The notes below the pieces were generated by a model that worked only from the letters and a program-made list of their open reading frames with translations, searched no databases and was not told the DNA's origin. A program made the position numbers and the translations under genes. A stretch of 23,094 bases of DNA, taken from NCBI GenBank assembly GCA_022571135.1, contig JACZYK010000008.1:1-23094 (forward strand), written 5' to 3'. This DNA comes from Bacteroidota bacterium. GTDB lineage: Bacteria; Bacteroidota; Rhodothermia; Rhodothermales; UBA10348. Positions 16,801-23,094 of the stretch are shown here, one piece after another. The first letter of the stretch is position 1. Every line of letters begins with the position of its first letter.

Positions 16801-18707
16801 GTGCCGGGCGGGACTCCGGAAAATGCATAGGTCCCGTCCGGTGTCGTTTCGGTCGAGGCGATTGCGGGACCCGATAGACGAACCGGCACCCGATTCATTC
16901 CTATGCCTGAGAGGTGAACCGTTCCGGAGACCGTAAAAACGGCGTTTCCGGTACGCTCTATATCCGGTTCGCCGAGCACGATCGAGAACGACTGGAGTCC
17001 GGATGCCAGGGCTCCGGAATGATACACGTGGACCACGTAGTCTCCTCCAGACGCGAGGTCGAGGACGACCTGCTCCACGTTATCGACGCCATTTACACCG
17101 GAAGCGGCGGGGGCCTCCGGATCCTCGGGATCGAGGGTCCACGGGAGCAGAGTCCCGTCGGGTCCCGTCACTTCCAGTTCCAGATCGTTGACGAGTCGCC
17201 TTGTTCGCTGGTCCAGCGACACCGGCAGAAGGATCGCGGGCGGATCCGTCCAGGCAAGCGTCACGCGAATAGGATCACCCGGCTCGATATGGATAGGAAG
17301 TTCAAATGAGGTGCCCTCGGAAAGTACAGTCTCCACGATCATGCCGGCGCGTCCGGGATCATCCCCGCTGTCTGCGAGGATGATTGCCGCCGCCCTTTCC
17401 GCATTCACCAGACCCCAGCCGAAACGATAATCGGGACCCGGAGCGGGCCCGGCCTCGTCGGCCGTATGAATGAGAAGGGCCCGGAGCGTCGATGAGAGGA
17501 GAGGCGTTCCTTGATGGGTCGTCTTGTACAAAACCCCCAGCAGTCCTGCCGTTCCAGTGACTCCGGGCGCCGCCATCGAAGATCCACTCGATGTCCCGTA
17601 CCCGTCTGCCGCCCATGCCATCGACGACATAAGTTGGACTCCATTGGCCACCAGATCCGGTTTAATGCGGCCGTCGTCCGTTGGACCCCAGCCACTGAAA
17701 TCCGTCATCACGACGTCGTCCGGAACCGAGTAGCCCCATGGTAAATCCTCGACCGCACCGACGGTCAAAACGTTTTTGGAGACCCCACCGTCGAGAATGG
17801 TGTCGAATCCGGTTGCTCCTCCGTCGACAGGTCTTGCCGTCGTGCTGAGAATCCATTTAGACTCGAACACGTAATGCGGAGCTCCCGGGTTTGGCCCCCG
17901 ATCGGCGCGCTCGTTTCCAGCCGACTTGACGATCAGGTACGTGGGGGCGGCCGCCGCGATTTCGTCCCAGGTCCTGGCAATCGCGTCATAATGTCCGAAC
18001 CTGTAATCTTCCTGGGGATCAATCGACGGATCCCCCAGCCATCCCCAGAATCCGTCTCCCTTGAGATTATCCACCCATCCGGCCGGAGTACCATAGGAAT
18101 GATTTGACAGGGACAGACCAGAGGCCGCCGCATCGGCCATCTCTGCCGCATCGTTGTTCCAGTCGTAGGCCTCCAGAAGCGCCTCTGTCGCCATTCCACG
18201 GGCGGATGCCAGGACGCCCGCGGCGATCAGTGTGCCCGCCACGTGGGTGGAGTGATTGAGCGTCTGAATGACCCGGTCCTTTTGTGAAGCCCGCCCGCCG
18301 AACTCCACATGGTCCAGGCGAATGGCGCCTCCGTCCCATAAACCTATCGTCAAATCCGATCCGGTCAAATCCAGACCGGAGCGTCCACCCATCTGGAGGG
18401 CTGCGGTACCAATACTCAGAGCGGCAGAACGGTTGTGGGTCTGATAGAAGACGGGCCGACCATTCCTTACGCCGATCAGTTCCCGAATCGTCCAACTGGT
18501 ATCCACGCTGATGAGGGGCATTTCCCATCGAACGGCGAGCGACTCGGCAGCGAGACGGGACGCGTTGGATTCCCGTGTAAGTTTCGCCGAAATGAGAGAA
18601 AGCCGTTCGTAGTCCGCGCGCTTCGCCGGTTGCGAGAGAGCAGGGCTTGCGGTGCAAAGAAAAAAAGCGACGAGGATAAGAAATCCGCTGCGTATAAGCC
18701 GCCCCAT
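13881..18707 (-). CDS. Secreted multidomain S8 subtilase with T9SS C-terminal sorting tail
   Basis: 1608 residues. A signal peptide (1-25, LILVAFFLCTASPALS) is followed by a peptidase S8 domain with Asp125 (IGLWDGG), His152 (NHSTHVAGT), oxyanion Asn265 (SAGNE) and Ser377 (SGSSMAAPG). A beta-rich P-domain-like section runs to about 585. Next come a carboxypeptidase-regulatory-like module (about 590-668, PDGTYAFSGVPPGTYTV), a beta-rich region with an EDASGN motif, and a Rossmann-like/glutamine-amidotransferase-like module (about 928-1128, ESGGRLILLGEQLV). A fibronectin-III-like module (about 1140-1228, TYYWRIRAEN-type) precedes three tandem Ig/cadherin-like modules (about 1232-1323, 1325-1415, 1417-1507), each with a DPDGDPL-type acidic motif that may bind calcium. 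The tail (1520-1608, FSLRQNYPNP...SGVYAYRLEAGG) is a type IX secretion sorting domain. It is therefore expected to be exported and probably surface-attached or released. The active site is complete. No clear ribosome site was seen. It converges on the methyltransferase gene and is divergent from the lipoprotein gene. Confidence 0.92.
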   Translation of the reverse strand: MGRLIRSGFLILVAFFLCTASPALSQPAKRADYERLSLISAKLTRESNASRLAAESLAVRWEMPLISVDTSWTIRELIGVRNGRPVFYQTHNRSAALSIGTAALQMGGRSGLDLTGSDLTIGLWDGGAIRLDHVEFGGRASQKDRVIQTLNHSTHVAGTLIAAGVLASARGMATEALLEAYDWNNDAAEMADAAASGLSLSNHSYGTPAGWVDNLKGDGFWGWLGDPSIDPQEDYRFGHYDAIARTWDEIAAAAPTYLIVKSAGNERADRGPNPGAPHYVFESKWILSTTARPVDGGATGFDTILDGGVSKNVLTVGAVEDLPWGYSVPDDVVMTDFSGWGPTDDGRIKPDLVANGVQLMSSMAWAADGYGTSSGSSMAAPGVTGTAGLLGVLYKTTHQGTPLLSSTLRALLIHTADEAGPAPGPDYRFGWGLVNAERAAAIILADSGDDPGRAGMIVETVLSEGTSFELPIHIEPGDPIRVTLAWTDPPAILLPVSLDQRTRRLVNDLELEVTGPDGTLLPWTLDPEDPEAPAASGVNGVDNVEQVVLDLASGGDYVVHVYHSGALASGLQSFSIVLGEPDIERTGNAVFTVSGTVHLSGIGMNRVPVRLSGPAIASTETTPDGTYAFSGVPPGTYTVTALSDLLSFREPAKTVTLTTEDARLDFEAVSPLSFDGYSLFDSQNLLQPDELGGARFSASISAGGVYGCTLLFSTPTAGNLSGGRVVLDWSFDPYVAPFIGMKANEFLDLGRDWVMTKSVAGRLHKRIPALWVDPASPLGYTARIPFRVYAKDESLILADTLDISVDRSDDVAPGIFPIITVEGRGYAPPGGELGISVALLDGSPIISVWAHLLRRDDESSTIASIPLFDSGDLGMHWDEIEGDGLFSGVFVPPLSAEYRLSVSAEDASGNRATRVTDIHYSATPFVRASDVLLLARNERASATNLHRETLNEIGVPHEFWEFTVRGQMPREIMNAYPIVVWSLHGSPLTRQEDKIQLISYLESGGRLILLGEQLVSGTVDTGWLEDEFGVLSVGRAPRGGIASGLLQPAFYGFTAALREDSRAGLFQLQNSAIPVLSLLDQKGGETGVIGALSERGTGRLVVAGISLASLAQPTARRELMRRFLFGISEDVRFLPDPETVDLLRPADGASDTAINVEFDWSIAPLMSYRLQLSDRVDFSDLLLADTTVSSPPVQVHNLVHDTHYYWRIRAENQKGLGVWSTPYSFQTERLNAPPFVASFISDQLLAEGESDSLIPLSGIFSDPDGDPLTLSAASSDTTVVSAEIRDGVLVLTPVGPGSATIEIRAEDAASESAHLQFEVTVLANSIPAVTESYDDILILVSADPLVWDLSLAFGDEDGDALSYAASSSNPSVAMVRVEGKRAILTAIAIGASTVTFSADDERGGFASTTFVVTVRSNAAPIIAKTLFDIEMLISADSISVDLADFLSDPDDDPISYLVESDPEGIVGATLSGSRLLIRPRAPGRTTIEVVATDIFGFSVMTSFRASVRTQAALSRVGPDAPTQFSLRQNYPNPLREQTTFVFEIPEPSHVRLTVYSILGTVTAVLLSGPLEPGRYTLDWMPRTLASGVYAYRLEAGGFAATRLLSIVN
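14741..15014 (-). repeat. First of three tandem Ig/cadherin-like modules in the subtilase
   Basis: Residues about 1232-1323. Further copies are encoded at about 14465-14735 and 14189-14459. Each opens near an A-P pair, carries an acidic motif (DPDGDPL, DEDGDAL, DPDDDPI) and ends in a V-T-V or similar strand. The copies are diverged at DNA level, so the duplication is old. Confidence 0.6.
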
Positions 18708-18990
18708 AGGCGATCGAAATATGATTACGTCAGAACGTGGTCATGGATGGTACCCGCTTGAATGTAACGAGTCCGATTCGCTAACGACAACCCGCGACGG
18801 ATCGCAACACAGCGGGACAGAGAGCCGTTCGGCTCGGATACAACTTCTGACGGCGATCCCGGCGGGCGGTGCCACGGCGAGCTTTCAGCTTTCCGTTTTT
18901 TTTCGTACATATACCCTTCAGTTCCACTTCTTCGGACGGTCCCATCACCCGGAAGAGGACGACCTAAACCGAACCCACATACGCGAAACA
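18708..18990. other. Divergent intergenic region, subtilase / lipoprotein
   Basis: 283 bp with room for two promoters. A weak minus-strand pair (TTGTCG, 17 nt, TTACAT, about 18787-18759) could serve the subtilase. A T-run near 18895-18903 precedes TACATATAC on the plus strand. None is convincing. Plus-strand reading frames here are an upstream extension of the lipoprotein frame and not coding. Confidence 0.35.
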
Positions 18991-19680
18991 ATGAAATTAA
19001 AAATACTTTCCGCCGGAACGTGCCTGGCACTGCTCGCCACATTCGTAATAGCGGGATGTCAGGGCAAGTCCGAAGAAACTGCCTCTGAGGATCCCGTTGC
19101 CGAGAAGACCGAAGCGTACTTTCTTGTCGCCGGTCATCCCGTCACGGATTTTGATGCCTGGAAAGCGGGCTATGAGGCGGGCGATTCCCTGCGCGAGGCG
19201 AATGGGCTTTCTCACATTGGCCTTTTTCGAGTAGATGAAGACTCGAACTATGTGTGGGTTATGCTGGCGGCTGTCAGTCTGGAGGGAGCCCACGCTTTTA
19301 CTGAGTCGGATGAGCTGAAACAGGGGATGGAAGAGGCGGGCGTCGCGGGCGAACCCCGGATGATTTTCATGCGGCAGCTTCGAGACACGGGATTGGGTGA
19401 GGACACGGCCAATCGCCTGCTCATCAGCCACTCGGTCGCCGACGTGGAGGCCTGGACGGAGGTCTTCGATGCGCACGCTCCGGCCCGGTCGGAGGCAGGG
19501 CTCATTGATATGGGGATCATGGAGGACACCGAAACCGAGGGCATGATTTACCTGATGTTCGGCGTAACGGACGCTGATGCAGCCCGCGCTTTTATAGCCT
19601 CAGACGATCTGAAGACGGCTATGGAGACGGCGGGAGTGACCGGTGAGCCCGTCATTTCCTGGGTTCACGTCGCCGATTAG
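18991..19680 (+). CDS. Lipoprotein with two tandem alpha+beta domains, function unknown
   Basis: 229 residues. MKLKILSAGTCLALLATFVIAGCQG is a lipoprotein signal with lipobox VIAGC; Cys23 would be lipidated, anchoring the protein in a membrane. After an acidic linker, two homologous domains follow (about 41-128 and 142-227). DFDAWKAGYEAGDSLREANG aligns with DVEAWTEVFDAHAPARSEAG, and DELKQGMEEAGVAGEPRM with DDLKTAMETAGVTGEPVI. The pattern resembles small dimeric alpha/beta-barrel (ferredoxin-like, ABM-type) stress or monooxygenase-like domains, here fused head-to-tail into a pseudo-dimer. No catalytic residue can be named. The open frame reaches back to 18652, but only the ATG at 18991 gives a lipoprotein signal, despite lacking a clear ribosome site. 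It is divergent from the subtilase gene and followed 22 nt later by a strong hairpin. Confidence 0.8.
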   Translation: MKLKILSAGTCLALLATFVIAGCQGKSEETASEDPVAEKTEAYFLVAGHPVTDFDAWKAGYEAGDSLREANGLSHIGLFRVDEDSNYVWVMLAAVSLEGAHAFTESDELKQGMEEAGVAGEPRMIFMRQLRDTGLGEDTANRLLISHSVADVEAWTEVFDAHAPARSEAGLIDMGIMEDTETEGMIYLMFGVTDADAARAFIASDDLKTAMETAGVTGEPVISWVHVAD

Positions 19681-19702
19681 TGCAGACGGCCATCGATGGA
19701 TT

Positions 19703-19734
19703 CGGGATCCGGTGCGTATCTGCGCCGGATCCCG
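19703..19734 (+). terminator. Hairpin after the lipoprotein gene, probable terminator
   Basis: CGGGATCCGG and CCGGATCCCG form a perfect 10-bp stem. It is extended by TGCG/TGCG (two G-T and two G-C pairs) to 14 bp around a TATC loop, 22 nt after the stop. Only a short CCCTTTCC follows, so it is a terminator-like hairpin without a classic T-run. It may also end dnaB-side transcription. Confidence 0.6.
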
Positions 19735-19791
19735 CACCCTTTCCGGAGGAGGTTCGGGTTCGTCCTGCTCGGGGCGCATCAACCACCAGGC

Positions 19792-19812
19792 TTTTCCGTA
19801 GGCTACGGAAAA
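19792..19812. repeat. Near-perfect palindrome (10-bp arms, 1-nt centre)
   Basis: TTTTCCGTAG and its exact complement CTACGGAAAA flank one G. T-rich and A-rich ends mean it could act as a bidirectional terminator stem for the convergent lipoprotein and dnaB transcripts, or as a dimeric regulator site for the small ORF 17 nt downstream. Confidence 0.55.
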
Positions 19813-19829
19813 CGGACCGTCTACTGGTT

Positions 19830-19901
19830 ATGGCTCTTTGGAAAAAAATCAAACGCGCTTTGAAAGCCCGCTTCTTTTTCTGGCGACGAAAAAAGTTCTG
19901 A
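19830..19901 (+). CDS. Possible small, very basic 23-residue peptide
   Basis: From the ATG at 19830 the frame encodes 23 residues beginning MALWKKIKRALKARFFFWRR. Ten are Lys/Arg, none is acidic, and Trp/Phe/Leu alternate with the basic residues, giving an amphipathic character. It ends in TGA. No ribosome site is visible before it, and chance cannot be excluded for so short a frame. The preceding palindrome may or may not be its control region. It could be a membrane-active or nucleic-acid-binding peptide, or simply non-coding sequence. I do not recognise a family. Confidence 0.25.
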   Translation: MALWKKIKRALKARFFFWRRKKF

Positions 19902-20053
19902 ATCGGGTCGAGATAATCGGGTTGTTTCAGAGTTCGCGCCGCGAATGGCCCGTGACGGATATATCGTCGAGGCGGATAATCGCAGGCCCCCGATTACGAC
20001 CAGTGTTGCGACGGCTTCGAGCACGTCGGATCCGGTAGCCGACTCGAAAAAGA

Positions 20054-21583
20054 TCAGAAAGGCGCGTCGTCCTCCGGTGGATTCGGCTGTAGACCTTCAT
20101 CCGGCTTCTCGTTTCCGGCTGGCGGCAGGTAATCGGTCGGCCGATAATAGGTCGTCAGGTTTTCAAAACGGGCATGCTGGCTCACGAATGCAAGCGTAAT
20201 GTCTCCGATGGGTCCGTTTCGCTGTTTTCCGATGAGAATTTCGGCCAGGCCCTCGGTCGAGTTTCCCTGCTCATCTACGGTGATGCCATATCGTTCGGCC
20301 CGATAGATGAAACAGACGACGTCGGCGTCCTGCTCGATGGATCCGGATTCGCGCAGGTCCGAAAGCTGTGGTCGTTTGTCACCGCCTCGGGTTTCGACGG
20401 CGCGGCTGAGCTGAGAAAGAGCCACGACGGGAATATCCAACTCTTTGGCAAGTGACTTGAGCGACCTGGAGATATGAGCGATTTCCTGCTCCCGGTTGGC
20501 ATTCTTGCTCGACAGCGACCCCTGCATCAATTGCATGTAGTCGACAACGACGAGGCCTATGTTGTGCTCGGCTTTCAGGCGGCGGCACTTGGCGCGAATC
20601 TCGAGAACGGTCAGACTGGGCGAATCATCGATGAAAATGGGTGCAGCCGATAGACGGCCGGCAGCCCTGGCCAGTCTCGGCCAGTCATCGTCGTGAAGGC
20701 GGCCTGTTCTGGCGGCCTGCGCATCTACACGGGCTTCCGAGGTCAGAAGGCGCTGGGCAAGCTGCTGGGCACTCATTTCGAGGGAGAAAATGGCGACACC
20801 CGTCGGTCGTTCGGGATGGAGCGCGGCATTTCGGGCGCAGGCAAGCGCGAAGGCGGTTTTACCCATGGAGGGCCTGGCGGCCACGATGATGAGGTCGGAA
20901 TTCTGCCAACCGCCGGTCATCTGGTCAAGACGAGGGAATCCGCTGGGAATCCCCGTGACGCCTCCCTCCCGACCATGAATCGACTCGAGACGGGCAAGCG
21001 TATCCTTCAACACGTCGCTCAAGGAGGCGGCCGATCGACGTAGTTGCGAATCGGAAATCCTGAAAATCTCCCCCTCGGCCTCGTCCATGAGTTCAAAGGC
21101 ATCAGCGGCCGGTTCGTAAGCTCGTCCAATGAGATCCGTCATCGTCTCGATCAATCCGCGAAGAATGAACTTTTCGGCGATGATTCTGGCGTGATATTCG
21201 ACGTTCGCAGCCGACGCGACCTGGGATGTCAGCTCCGTCAGGTAGTACGCACCGCCGGACTCTTCGAGTTCGCCGCGGCGCTTCAGTTCGTCGGTAAGCG
21301 TGATGAGATCCACCGGATTTCCGCGCTCGAAGAGACTCGAAATGGCCCGATAAATCTTGTTGTGTCGGGCACTGTAGAAGCTGTCCGGAGGAAGAATCTC
21401 GATCGCTTTTGGAACAGCCTCACGCTCGATGAGCATCGCTCCGAGCACGGATTGCTCCACCTGGGTCGCCTGCGGAGGAATTCGACCGGTCGGGGCGATC
21501 GATTCTGTACGGATCGGAATGGGGGCCCGGGCTGCAGCAGGTGATTCTGTCGAGTGTGTAAGTCCTTCCTGTTGATCGGCCAT
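20054..21583 (-). CDS. dnaB: Replicative DNA helicase DnaB
   Basis: 509 residues from the ATG at 21583. It unwinds DNA at the replication fork as a hexamer. The N-terminal DnaB domain (about 35-140, PPQATQVEQSVLGAML) is followed by the RecA-like helicase domain. That domain carries Walker A ARPSMGKT (236-243), the FSLEMS motif (266-271), Walker B LVVVDYMQLM (344-353) and ALSQLSR, and the later ESGSIEQDAD. The C-terminal tail is acidic and proline-rich (PPEDDAPF). No intein interrupts the P-loop or later motifs. The frame could start at 21634, but that would overlap the upstream glycosylase by 23 nt. The MADQQ start leaves a 28-nt gap and fits family lengths. Neither start has a strong ribosome site. 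It is downstream of coaBC and the glycosylase gene on the same strand, so co-transcription is likely. Confidence 0.95.
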   Translation of the reverse strand: MADQQEGLTHSTESPAAARAPIPIRTESIAPTGRIPPQATQVEQSVLGAMLIEREAVPKAIEILPPDSFYSARHNKIYRAISSLFERGNPVDLITLTDELKRRGELEESGGAYYLTELTSQVASAANVEYHARIIAEKFILRGLIETMTDLIGRAYEPAADAFELMDEAEGEIFRISDSQLRRSAASLSDVLKDTLARLESIHGREGGVTGIPSGFPRLDQMTGGWQNSDLIIVAARPSMGKTAFALACARNAALHPERPTGVAIFSLEMSAQQLAQRLLTSEARVDAQAARTGRLHDDDWPRLARAAGRLSAAPIFIDDSPSLTVLEIRAKCRRLKAEHNIGLVVVDYMQLMQGSLSSKNANREQEIAHISRSLKSLAKELDIPVVALSQLSRAVETRGGDKRPQLSDLRESGSIEQDADVVCFIYRAERYGITVDEQGNSTEGLAEILIGKQRNGPIGDITLAFVSQHARFENLTTYYRPTDYLPPAGNEKPDEGLQPNPPEDDAPF

Positions 21584-21611
21584 GGAGCCCACGATAGTTG
21601 AAATTGTTAAT

Positions 21612-22430
21612 TCAGGCGCCGCCCAGTTCGTCATACCGCGCGCGGAGCAACTGCACGTCCTCCCAGGTGGGTCGCTTCCAGTGAGGATTTCTCAGGAGCG
21701 CAGCCGGGTGGTAGGTAACTAGAACAGGTAATCCGTGAAAGTCATGAAACGTCCCGCGCAACGCCGCAAGGGATGTCTTTCTGTCCAGTAGCGAAGTTCC
21801 GGCAGTTTTTCCGACACAGAGAAGAATCTTCGGCTTGATGAGAGCAATCTGCTTGTAGAGTATCGGAATATGGGCTGCCACTTCGCCTGGAAGCGGATTC
21901 CTGTTATTCGGGGGTCTGCTCTTGAGAATGTTCGCAATGTAGACGTCTCCTCTTTTTAAGTTGATGGCCTCCAGAATTTTAGTAAGAAGCTGTCCGGCGC
22001 GGCCTACAAAGGGCTCTCCTTGTTTATCCTCTTCGGCACCCGGCGCCTCGCCGATCACCATCAGGTCGGCGTTCGGGTTCCCCACTCCGAATACCGGATT
22101 GATTCGTGTCTCGTCGAGGGGAACGAGCACCGTGGAAGCGACATACGAGCGGAGTTCCTCCAGCGTAACAAACCCTTTCAGCGGAGAGGTCGGCGGAATG
22201 AGGGAGGCAATTCGTTCGTAGGGGGACGCTCGCGCGGCCGGAGCCTTCTCCACCGGCTCGAGCCCGAACAGACCCGCTGAAGCCGGGGCCTCGGCCCCCT
22301 GGTCGCGGGTTGCTTTTTCCCGAATCGCGGAAGTCTCTTTAGCTTCGGAGGAATCCTCGAAAACCAGCGGCCCAAACGCCTCTATCTGATGCTCGATCGT
22401 GTCTCTTAGCTCGGATAGAAGGTCGGACAT
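21612..22430 (-). CDS. Uracil-DNA glycosylase, family 4-like, without Fe-S cysteines
   Basis: 272 residues. The first 85 are a low-complexity, Ala/Glu-rich extension. The UDG domain follows: FGVGNPNADLMVIGEAPGAEEDKQGEPFVGRAG (114-146), SRPPNNRNPLPGE (171-183) and the DNA-contact motif VTYHPAALLRNP (238-249). This is the family 4/5 layout, which removes uracil from DNA at the start of base-excision repair. Family 4 enzymes normally hold a [4Fe-4S] cluster through four cysteines (C-x2-C before PL.ETR, one in K-C-RPPNNR, one in the E..AC.P segment). Here those positions read Thr100, Val103, Ser171 and His187. The only cysteine in the protein is Cys205, so the cluster cannot be bound in the usual way. 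The gene lies 28 nt upstream of dnaB and 161 nt downstream of coaBC. The ATG at 22430 has no clear ribosome site. Confidence 0.88.
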   Translation of the reverse strand: MSDLLSELRDTIEHQIEAFGPLVFEDSSEAKETSAIREKATRDQGAEAPASAGLFGLEPVEKAPAARASPYERIASLIPPTSPLKGFVTLEELRSYVASTVLVPLDETRINPVFGVGNPNADLMVIGEAPGAEEDKQGEPFVGRAGQLLTKILEAINLKRGDVYIANILKSRPPNNRNPLPGEVAAHIPILYKQIALIKPKILLCVGKTAGTSLLDRKTSLAALRGTFHDFHGLPVLVTYHPAALLRNPHWKRPTWEDVQLLRARYDELGGA

Positions 22431-22591
22431 GATCTGGAAAAGACTTGAACGGTTCGGGTTTTCGGTCGAGGTGGAAAGGTACGTCGGGGGGGTGGCTACG
22501 GTATGTCATACCCGGCGGAAAGCATTCACAACTTTTGCCGCATAACCCACATTCTCGGGCGGTGTTATCAACATTGTTGCCACCGTATGGA

Positions 22592-23094
22592 TCAGTCGGC
22601 AAGGATGCGTTCCAATATCGCTTCCGCTACTTCCCATTTATCCATGAGCGGTAGTTGCTCCTCGCTGCCGTCGCGGCCGAGGATCGTTACGCGATTCGTT
22701 CCTGGTCCGAACCCGGCGCCTTCCTCGGTCGGGTTGTTCAGCACGATCCAATCCAGGTTCTTGGCTTCCAGTTTGGCCCGGGCGTTCTCAATCTCGTGGT
22801 CGGTTTCCAGTGCGAAGCCCACCAGCGTCTGCCCGGATGTTTTCTGCGCGCCCAGATTTGCGAGGATATCGGTGGTCGGTTTCAGTTCGATCGACAGACC
22901 GGTTCCGCCTTTCTTGATCTTCGACGACGACGTCGCGACAGGCGTAAAATCGGCGACTGCTGCCACCATCACGATAATGTCGGAATCCCTGAACGGCTGT
23001 ATTGCTTCGTACATTTCAGAGGTTGAAACCACGTCGATTCTACGCACCCCTTCCGGGCAGTCGAGAGCCGTCGGACCGCTTACAAGAATAATGT
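22592..23094 (-). CDS. coaBC: CoaBC, phosphopantothenate-cysteine ligase part (gene continues past the window)
   Basis: The frame is open from its TGA at 22592 to the window end, giving 167 residues of the C-terminal CoaB domain. ILVSGPTALDCPEGVRRIDV, the AAVADF(T)P motif, the conserved KIKKGG lysines, TDILANLG and VGFALETDHEIENARAKLEAKNLDWIVLN are standard for the bifunctional coenzyme A biosynthesis protein Dfp/CoaBC. Its CoaB half joins phosphopantothenate to cysteine with CTP. The GTG at 23045-23047 is an internal valine, not the start, because the conserved LVSGP strand lies upstream of it in the same frame. The CoaC half and true start are outside the window. It leads a minus-strand run with the glycosylase and dnaB genes. 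Confidence 0.93.
   Translation of the reverse strand, partial: IILVSGPTALDCPEGVRRIDVVSTSEMYEAIQPFRDSDIIVMVAAVADFTPVATSSSKIKKGGTGLSIELKPTTDILANLGAQKTSGQTLVGFALETDHEIENARAKLEAKNLDWIVLNNPTEEGAGFGPGTNRVTILGRDGSEEQLPLMDKWEVAEAILERILAD

Larger units (their letters stand above)
19681..20053. other. Intergenic region between lipoprotein and dnaB 3' ends
   Basis: 373 bp between convergent genes. It contains a strong hairpin (19703-19734), a near-perfect 21-bp palindrome (19792-19812) and a short basic ORF (19830-19901). Nothing recognisable lies in 19902-20053. A 67-residue minus-strand frame (19821-20024) has no family features. Confidence 0.6.

Noticed and set aside
19821..20024. 67-codon minus-strand ORF downstream of dnaB
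   Set aside because: It has no ribosome site and no recognisable motif, and it overlaps the basic ORF and intergenic sequence. Probably chance.
21584..21634. Longer dnaB start at 21634
   Set aside because: It would overlap the glycosylase gene by 23 nt. The MADQQ start at 21583 leaves a normal gap.
22565..22573. DnaA-box-like TTATCAACA near coaBC
   Set aside because: It is a single copy with one mismatch to the TTATnCACA consensus and no cluster or AT-rich unwinding region nearby. Not evidence of an origin despite dnaB being close.
1..23094. CRISPR arrays, transposases, integrases, tRNA or rRNA genes, known defence systems
   Set aside because: I looked for spaced direct repeats, DDE or integrase motifs, cloverleaf-like sequences and defence-protein signatures and found none. 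No attachment-site repeat is visible at the 347 junction.

Overview
The window (23,094 bp) looks like a chromosomal segment of a member of the Bacteroidota/Rhodothermota/Balneolota side of the FCB group. The main evidence is a 1608-residue secreted subtilase ending in a type IX secretion (Por/T9SS) sorting tail that begins with a QNYPNP motif. The moderate GC content, DUF2339 membrane protein, PutP-like symporter and general protein style fit this. No rRNA, tRNA, CRISPR array or transposase was seen. Placement is by motif recognition only, not a database search.

Layout. (1) Bases 1 to about 347 are a very GC-rich piece (68-75% in sampled 60-base blocks) of an alphaproteobacterial-looking ubiB/ABC1 kinase gene. 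It breaks off in mid-gene next to sequence of about 50% GC, which suggests an assembly chimera or a recent insertion edge. (2) Bases 396-7205 (minus strand) are a five-gene catabolic operon. In transcription order it encodes an N-carbamoyl-beta-alanine amidohydrolase (beta-ureidopropionase), an NCS1 nucleobase/hydantoin permease, a class III (AGXT2-like) aminotransferase, a dihydropyrimidinase/hydantoinase and an MmsA-type CoA-acylating semialdehyde dehydrogenase. Together these could import a pyrimidine or hydantoin and convert dihydrouracil via N-carbamoyl-beta-alanine, beta-alanine and malonate semialdehyde to acetyl-CoA. The first enzyme of the reductive route, dihydropyrimidine dehydrogenase, is not in the window. 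(3) Bases 7338 to about 7430 hold a relic of an esterase-like gene related to the intact gene at 11196-12881. (4) Bases 7457-12881 (minus) carry a DUF2339 membrane protein, a PutP-like sodium/solute symporter and a secreted alpha/beta-hydrolase. (5) A plus-strand methanethiol S-methyltransferase-like gene (13134-13877) converges, 3 bp apart, on the giant T9SS subtilase (13881-18707, minus). (6) A plus-strand lipoprotein with a duplicated domain (18991-19680) is divergent from the subtilase. It is followed by a hairpin, a palindrome and a very basic 23-residue ORF. (7) Bases 20054-23094 (minus) are housekeeping genes: coaBC (3' part only, running off the end), a uracil-DNA glycosylase and dnaB.

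The points most worth a second look are a family-4-type uracil-DNA glycosylase that has lost all four Fe-S cluster cysteines, the domain architecture of the subtilase, the composition break at the left edge, and the esterase relic. I found no clearly new multi-gene system. The pyrimidine-type operon is the most coherent functional unit.
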